Shown here piece after piece: positions 59,719-64,000 of a stretch of 64,000 bases of DNA (the first letter of the stretch is position 1; each line of letters opens with the position of its first letter). Source of the DNA: Rhodococcus sp. H36-A4 (lineage in GTDB: Bacteria > Actinomycetota > Actinomycetes > Mycobacteriales > Mycobacteriaceae). Below the pieces are notes generated by a model. That model had not been told where the DNA came from and did no database searches. It saw only the letters and a list, made by a program, of their open reading frames with translations. The DNA lies in assembly GCF_027158005.1 (NCBI RefSeq), contig NZ_JAPVLQ010000001.1:558001-622000 (forward strand), read 5' to 3'. The position numbers and the translations under genes were made by a program.

Positions 59719-61122
59719 CTAACCAGTACCCTGCTGGACCGACATGAGGCCCTGCAGATCATTGACACCGCCATTGAGTCCGGGTTGGGCGTAGGCGACG
59801 CCGCCGGGTGCGACATACATTCCGGTCTGCGGATCGTACGGACGCGCTGCTACTGCCGGAGTGAGACTGCTTTCGCCACTGGGAATCTCGGTGTACGACG
59901 GCTCGCCCTGCTCGACGGGGCCCCACGGCGGGTTGTTTCCGAGCGGCACATAGCCAGCCTCGCTGCGACAGACTTCCGGAGTGGGTCCGCGCCGACCAGG
60001 AAACTCCATGCACGGCAGGTTCCGCGAGCCACGGACTGCCGCGCTGTCGGACTGATCGGTCTTGCAGAACAGGTCGGCCGGTGTGTCCGGAACGGACATT
60101 TCGCTGGGGTCACGTCGCTGATCGGCAGGAAGGAATCCCGTAGTACACGCGGGCGGGTCGTTGACTTCGAGTTGAAAGTCGACGATGGCACCTTCGTCGG
60201 CCGGCCCGGAGCCTGCCGCAGTCATCAGCGCTGCAGTGATCGGCGGATACAGCACCAGGATCTGCTCGATGCCTGCGTTGTAGATGACACCGACTTCACC
60301 GATGCTGACCAGATTGGCGAGCAGAATCGGCAGCGTCGGTTGCAGATCCTGGAACAGCTTGTTGGCTGTTGCTGCCGCGTTCGGGCCCTTCTCGAGGATG
60401 GCACGAAGATCCGGATCGCTGGTACGAAGCTGGTCGGTAAAGGTCGCCAAATTGCTTGTCCAGGAACGAATCGCATCGCTACTGACGACCTGCCCATCCA
60501 GCAGTGGCCCGAGCTGATCCAACAATTGGATGGTTTCCCCGGAGTTGTCATTCGCTTCCTGTACGAACAGTCGAGTCGAGTCGATGAGCTTCTGCAAGTC
60601 CGGTCCGGCTCCGTTGAACGCCTTGAAGGACTCGTCGACCACGGTCCGCAGCCGAGTATCGGAAATGCTCTTCAGGAGCGTGTCCGCCTGGTCCAACATC
60701 GGTCCGACATCCTGCGGCACCGACGAGCGGTCCACCGGAACGACATCGCCGTTCGACAGGGCGGGGCCGTCCGAGCTGCGCGGGATCAGATCGACGTACT
60801 GCTCTCCGACGGCAGAGACACTTTTCACCTCGGCATCGACGTCCTCGGGAATCGAATAGTCGCTGTCGATCGACATCTTGGCGTCCACGCCATCCGGTGT
60901 GAGTTCGACAGTCTGTACCTCACCGACCGTGGTGCCCCGATACGTCACGTTCGCGTAGGGGTACAGACCTCCGGTTGTCGGCAGTTGAACCGTGACGGTA
61001 TAGCGACCGATCCCGACAAGCGCTGGCGCCCCGACGTATTGAGTCGCCATGGCGACGAGTCCGATGACGGTGAGGATCGAGAAGATGATCAGCTGCACGC
61101 GAACAAATCTGGTGAGCATCAT
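59719..61122 (-). CDS. mce4F: Mce family protein MceF (mce4-type)
   Basis: The 467-residue protein has an N-terminal membrane helix, the Mce/MlaD domain (YTVTVQLPTTGGLYPYANVTYRGTTVGEVQTVELTPDG, residues ~40-120), a helical needle region with LLDQLGPLLDGQ, and a long Pro-rich C-terminal tail. It is the last Mce gene in the order C-D-E-F. Its start overlaps mceE by four bases. Mce proteins form a hexameric tunnel that takes lipids from the outer layers to the YrbE permease; Mce4 imports cholesterol. The mce4 call rests on neighbourhood with otsA and Mce-associated genes. Confidence 0.85.
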   Translation of the reverse strand: MMLTRFVRVQLIIFSILTVIGLVAMATQYVGAPALVGIGRYTVTVQLPTTGGLYPYANVTYRGTTVGEVQTVELTPDGVDAKMSIDSDYSIPEDVDAEVKSVSAVGEQYVDLIPRSSDGPALSNGDVVPVDRSSVPQDVGPMLDQADTLLKSISDTRLRTVVDESFKAFNGAGPDLQKLIDSTRLFVQEANDNSGETIQLLDQLGPLLDGQVVSSDAIRSWTSNLATFTDQLRTSDPDLRAILEKGPNAAATANKLFQDLQPTLPILLANLVSIGEVGVIYNAGIEQILVLYPPITAALMTAAGSGPADEGAIVDFQLEVNDPPACTTGFLPADQRRDPSEMSVPDTPADLFCKTDQSDSAAVRGSRNLPCMEFPGRRGPTPEVCRSEAGYVPLGNNPPWGPVEQGEPSYTEIPSGESSLTPAVAARPYDPQTGMYVAPGGVAYAQPGLNGGVNDLQGLMSVQQGTG

Positions 61123-62306
61123 GGCGCAGGCACCCCGAGTCCAGGAATGGTGGGCAGTGGAATTGCAGGCAGCCCTGGAATTTGCAGGGTCGGTGCGCTG
61201 ATGGGTCCACGCAGCGGGTCGCCCGCCGATGCTGCCGTCGGTGCGGCCTGTTGCCCGAGAGCGCCTTCGAGGCCTGCGATGCGGCCTGCGAGAGGAGTGC
61301 CGGTGAGGAAGTTGGCGTCGAGCCGTGGAAGTGACAGGTCGATCGTCATCCCCAGGTTTGCGTAGTCTCCGCGGATCACGTTGTCGATGCCCTCCTGTGG
61401 GAACGGGTAGGTCAGCAGGACCGACAACACTTCGGTCAACGCGCTTCCGGAATCAGCCAATGCGTTGAGAACTGGCGTGATGCTTTCGATATTGGTCTGC
61501 AGGTCTGCGCCACTGGTTTCGACCAACTGCGATACGACGTTGCTGAGCTTGCCCAGCGACACGAAGGCTCCGGTGATGTTCGGCCGTTGCTGGATCAATA
61601 CGTCGAGCGCCGGTGGCAGTTGGTTCAATGCCTTTGTCAGCGTGGCGCTCTGATTCTCGACGTTGACGGCGAGACGATCGACCCCATCCAATGCCGCAAT
61701 GATGTCACCCCGCTGATTGTCGAGACTGCCGACCAATTCGTCCAGCCGCGGCAACAGGTCTCGGACCGAATCTTCGCGGCCACCGATGGCATTGTTCAGT
61801 TCGGTGGTGATGTCCTGAATTTGAGCCAGGCCACCACCGTTGAGCACGACGGACAGCGAAGACAGAGTCTGCTCGGTCGTCGGGTATGCCCCGGCTCGAT
61901 CCATAGGGATAAGGTCGCCGTTCTGCAGCCTTCCCTCGGGGTCGGGCGGTGGCACCAGCGCGAGGTGCTGTGACCCGAGGAGCGAAGTCTGACCGATCTT
62001 GGCCGTCACGTTCTCCGGCAGCTCGACGCCCTCGTTCAGGGACACGGTGACCAGGGCGTGCCAGTTCTGAACCTCGATACCCTCGACGGCGCCGATAGTG
62101 ACGTCGTCGACGGTCACCGGTGAGTTCTGCGACAGCGTAGTCACGTTGGGCATTTCGATCTGCACCTGATAGGCCCCGTCGCCTCGCCCCTGAGTGCCGG
62201 GCAATGGCAGGGAGTTCAAACCGCCCCATTCACAGCCTGCCAGCGTCACCGACATGGCGCAGGCGAGAATGCCCACCTTTACAACGGAACGTGTGCGAGT
62301 TTTCAT
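61119..62306 (-). CDS. mce4E: Mce family lipoprotein MceE (mce4-type)
   Basis: The 395-residue protein has a lipoprotein signal (ACAMSVTLAGC with the lipobox Cys at residue ~25), the Mce domain (YQVQIEMPNVTTLSQNSPVTVDDVTIGAVEGIEV), a helical region, and a Pro-rich tail. MceE being the lipoprotein (LprN in the mce4 operon of Mtb) is a hallmark of mce operons. It overlaps both neighbours by four bases. Confidence 0.9.
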   Translation of the reverse strand: MKTRTRSVVKVGILACAMSVTLAGCEWGGLNSLPLPGTQGRGDGAYQVQIEMPNVTTLSQNSPVTVDDVTIGAVEGIEVQNWHALVTVSLNEGVELPENVTAKIGQTSLLGSQHLALVPPPDPEGRLQNGDLIPMDRAGAYPTTEQTLSSLSVVLNGGGLAQIQDITTELNNAIGGREDSVRDLLPRLDELVGSLDNQRGDIIAALDGVDRLAVNVENQSATLTKALNQLPPALDVLIQQRPNITGAFVSLGKLSNVVSQLVETSGADLQTNIESITPVLNALADSGSALTEVLSVLLTYPFPQEGIDNVIRGDYANLGMTIDLSLPRLDANFLTGTPLAGRIAGLEGALGQQAAPTAASAGDPLRGPISAPTLQIPGLPAIPLPTIPGLGVPAP

Positions 62307-63544
62307 CGTCCGCCTCCCAGCAGGTCACCGAGGCTCGGAATCTGGACGGTCGGCATGCCGGCAAGCGGCTCGGATACAGGGGCAGGCGTCGGTGCCTGTT
62401 CGAGGCCAGGCTCGGTATAGATGATCTGATCCGGATTCGCCGCCGCCCCCTTGATCGGATTGGTAAGAAATGCAGGGTAATTGAAGACCAGCGAACTGAG
62501 AACGGGACCGAGGTATTGCTTGCACAGATCGGCGCTGCGTTCGGACGTGGAGTTCCCCACACCCGCCACCGCACCGCAGATGAAGTTGATCGGGTTGCCG
62601 AAGTTGTTCAGCGCGATGGCACCGGTCAGCGAACCCTGCGCCGGTTGGTAGATGTTGTTGAAGTTGGCGAGTGCATTCGGTCCGGAATGCAGGATGCGCT
62701 CGATTTCCGGGCGCTTGTCGGTCAGGACGCGGGTCGCATCAGCCAACCGGCCGACTCCCTCGACCAATCCGGCCTGATTATCGGCGATGAACCGCTGGAC
62801 TTCACCGAGGGCGACATTGAGATCGGTCATGGCAGTACCGAATTCGTCTGAACTCTGTGCGAGCATCTCCGACACCGACGCCAGTCGGCCGCCGAACTGC
62901 ACGATTTGATCGTTGCTGTTGGACAGTGCGCCGACGAACACCTGCAGATTGCGGATGGTCGAAAAAAGATCAGTTCGACCATCGGATAGAACTCGCATTG
63001 TGTCGGACAGTTCGCGCAGGGTCGAGCGCAACGCGTCACCGTTCCCGTCGAGATTGTCGGCGGCGGTGTCGATGAACCGGCCTACCGGTCCTTGCTCGTC
63101 GACTCCCTCCGGGCCCAAAGACGTCGACAGTTTGGTCAGTTCGGTCTTGATCTGGTCCCACTCGACGGGTACCGCGGTGCGGTCGAGGGGAATTGTTTCC
63201 CCGTCGGCCAATTCGGGTCCGCCGGCGAACACGGGAGTGAGTTGCACGAACCGCGCGGACACCAGGCTCTGCGCGATGATGACGGCCTTGGCATCAGCAG
63301 GGATAGCGACGTTCGATGAAACCTGCATGCTTACGCGGGCGTCGTCACCTTGGGGTTCGATCTTCTTGACCTTGCCCACGGTCACGCCGAGTACCCGCAC
63401 ATCGTCGCCTTCGTACAGCCCTGTCGTAGAGGAGAACTGAGCGACCACGGATTTTTGGGTGAGGCCGATGATCACCTTGTAACCGACCACGACCAACACG
63501 ATCGCCAGCACGGCGGCACCGAGATACAGCAGTTTCTTCTTCAT
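62303..63544 (-). CDS. mce4D: Mce family protein MceD (mce4-type)
   Basis: The 413-residue protein has an N-terminal helix (LLYLGAAVLAIVLVVVGYKVI), the Mce domain (SVVAQFSSTTGLYEGDDVRVLGVTVGKVKKIEPQGDDA), a long helical region and a Pro-rich tail. The ATG at 63544 is one base beyond the mceC stop. It forms part of the hexameric lipid tunnel. Confidence 0.9.
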   Translation of the reverse strand: MKKKLLYLGAAVLAIVLVVVGYKVIIGLTQKSVVAQFSSTTGLYEGDDVRVLGVTVGKVKKIEPQGDDARVSMQVSSNVAIPADAKAVIIAQSLVSARFVQLTPVFAGGPELADGETIPLDRTAVPVEWDQIKTELTKLSTSLGPEGVDEQGPVGRFIDTAADNLDGNGDALRSTLRELSDTMRVLSDGRTDLFSTIRNLQVFVGALSNSNDQIVQFGGRLASVSEMLAQSSDEFGTAMTDLNVALGEVQRFIADNQAGLVEGVGRLADATRVLTDKRPEIERILHSGPNALANFNNIYQPAQGSLTGAIALNNFGNPINFICGAVAGVGNSTSERSADLCKQYLGPVLSSLVFNYPAFLTNPIKGAAANPDQIIYTEPGLEQAPTPAPVSEPLAGMPTVQIPSLGDLLGGGR

Positions 63545-63545
63545 G

Positions 63546-64000
63546 TCATTGCCCCGGAGGTTTCAGGATGGGTGGCGAATTCTTTGGGAGCAGATCCTGC
63601 AAAGTGCCAGGCAACTGTTCCGGAGCGACGACGCTGTCCACGACCGTCTTCCACCACGAGCTCGGGAGGATGTTCTGGATGTAGGCGTTGAAGAACGGCC
63701 CGCTCGCCACCGCTTCACCGAGGGCGCTGATATACGGCCCGAGGCCATCGAGCGCGCCGGCAATGTTGTCGTTGTTCTTCTGTAGTACTGCCACCACCGA
63801 ATTGAGCTTCTCGAGTGTCGGACCCATCTGAGCCGAATTCTCCTGGACCAAACCAGTGAGCTGGCGAGACACCGAGGAAATATTGGTGATCAACTGGCTG
63901 ATCGCGGTGCGCCTGCGATCGAGTTCGCCGAACAGGTCGTTGCCGTCGAGAATCAACTGGTTGATCTGATCGCTGCGGGTAGCGAGGATTCCGGTCACGC
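63546..64000 (-). CDS. mce4C: Mce family protein MceC, C-terminal part (5' end outside window)
   Basis: The last ~151 residues of a Mce protein are in view: helical region QINQLILDGNDLFGELDRRRTAISQLITNISSVSRQLTGLVQENSAQMGPTLEKL followed by FFNAYIQNILPSSWWKTVVDSVVAPEQLPGTLQDLL and a short Pro-rich end. The start, helix and Mce domain lie beyond the right edge. Position before mceD makes it mceC. Confidence 0.85.
   Translation of the reverse strand, partial: VTGILATRSDQINQLILDGNDLFGELDRRRTAISQLITNISSVSRQLTGLVQENSAQMGPTLEKLNSVVAVLQKNNDNIAGALDGLGPYISALGEAVASGPFFNAYIQNILPSSWWKTVVDSVVAPEQLPGTLQDLLPKNSPPILKPPGQ

Noticed and set aside
1-64000. CRISPR arrays, prophage modules, rRNA genes
   Set aside because: I saw no regular short repeats with spacers, no phage structural genes and no rRNA sequence.

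Overview
The window is high-GC actinobacterial chromosome and most resembles a mycolic-acid-containing genus such as Rhodococcus. The signs are an mce operon of the mce4 (steroid importer) type beside otsA, a GTP-type PEP carboxykinase, an FprB-like ferredoxin-reductase fusion, F420-type LLM oxidoreductase and DUF5313 genes, frequent GTG starts, and several sets of CoA-linked lipid/steroid catabolic genes. Nothing here identifies a species. There is no rRNA, CRISPR array or intact insertion sequence; one tRNA (Thr, TGT) is present.

Layout. 1-4.9 kb: a surface-polysaccharide-like module (multi-pass membrane protein, BcsB-like exported protein, divergent secreted GH5-like glycosidase). 5.0-6.8 kb: a drug-exporter/MarR pair with two inverted repeats in its promoter. 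6.9-10.4 kb: YihY/BrkB, LLM flavin oxidoreductase and DUF389 membrane protein. 10.5-13.7 kb: a malic-enzyme-like degenerate protein, pckG and DUF5313. 13.6-18.0 kb: a TetR gene facing a Tat-exported FAD cholesterol oxidase, an Old Yellow Enzyme homologue and a hydroxysteroid-dehydrogenase-like SDR, coupled by 4-base overlaps. 18.0-30.0 kb: an acyl-CoA catabolic block (secreted hydrolase, FadD, tandem-TetR regulator, alpha-methylacyl-CoA racemase, acyl-CoA dehydrogenase, SDR, HadAB-like dehydratase pair, thiolase, crotonase).

30.1-32.8 kb: a markedly GC-richer three-gene group with a PhyH-type Fe(II)/2-oxoglutarate oxygenase and two divergent methyltransferases, one resembling histamine N-methyltransferase. 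It looks acquired and its product is unknown. 32.8-39.1 kb: VOC protein, an unknown gene, two copies of an 84-bp palindromic repeat around a gene remnant, tRNA-Thr, ThrE-type exporter, stand-alone MbtH, hydrolase, and two coiled-coil proteins (one CsbD-like).

39.1-51.9 kb: a GlxA-type regulator and an NAD(P)H-quinone-oxidoreductase-like gene that appear to have been one divergent pair. They are now separated by about 11 kb of catabolic genes (TetR, MaoC, SDR, two crotonases, two acyl-CoA dehydrogenases, PaaX, AurF-like diiron oxygenase, ferredoxin-NADP reductase). The insert is bounded by a 141-bp imperfect direct repeat, and a transposase fragment lies at its right edge. This is the strongest structural observation in the window.

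51.9-64 kb: a heterodimeric ABC exporter with complementary degenerate ATPase motifs, a small Rv3489-like protein, otsA, two Mce-associated proteins, an HSL-type esterase with a near-consensus KstR box, and mce4F, E, D and the end of C running off the window. Together the cholesterol oxidase operon, racemase/ACAD/thiolase block, KstR-like box and mce4 genes suggest steroid or branched-lipid uptake and catabolism as the main theme.
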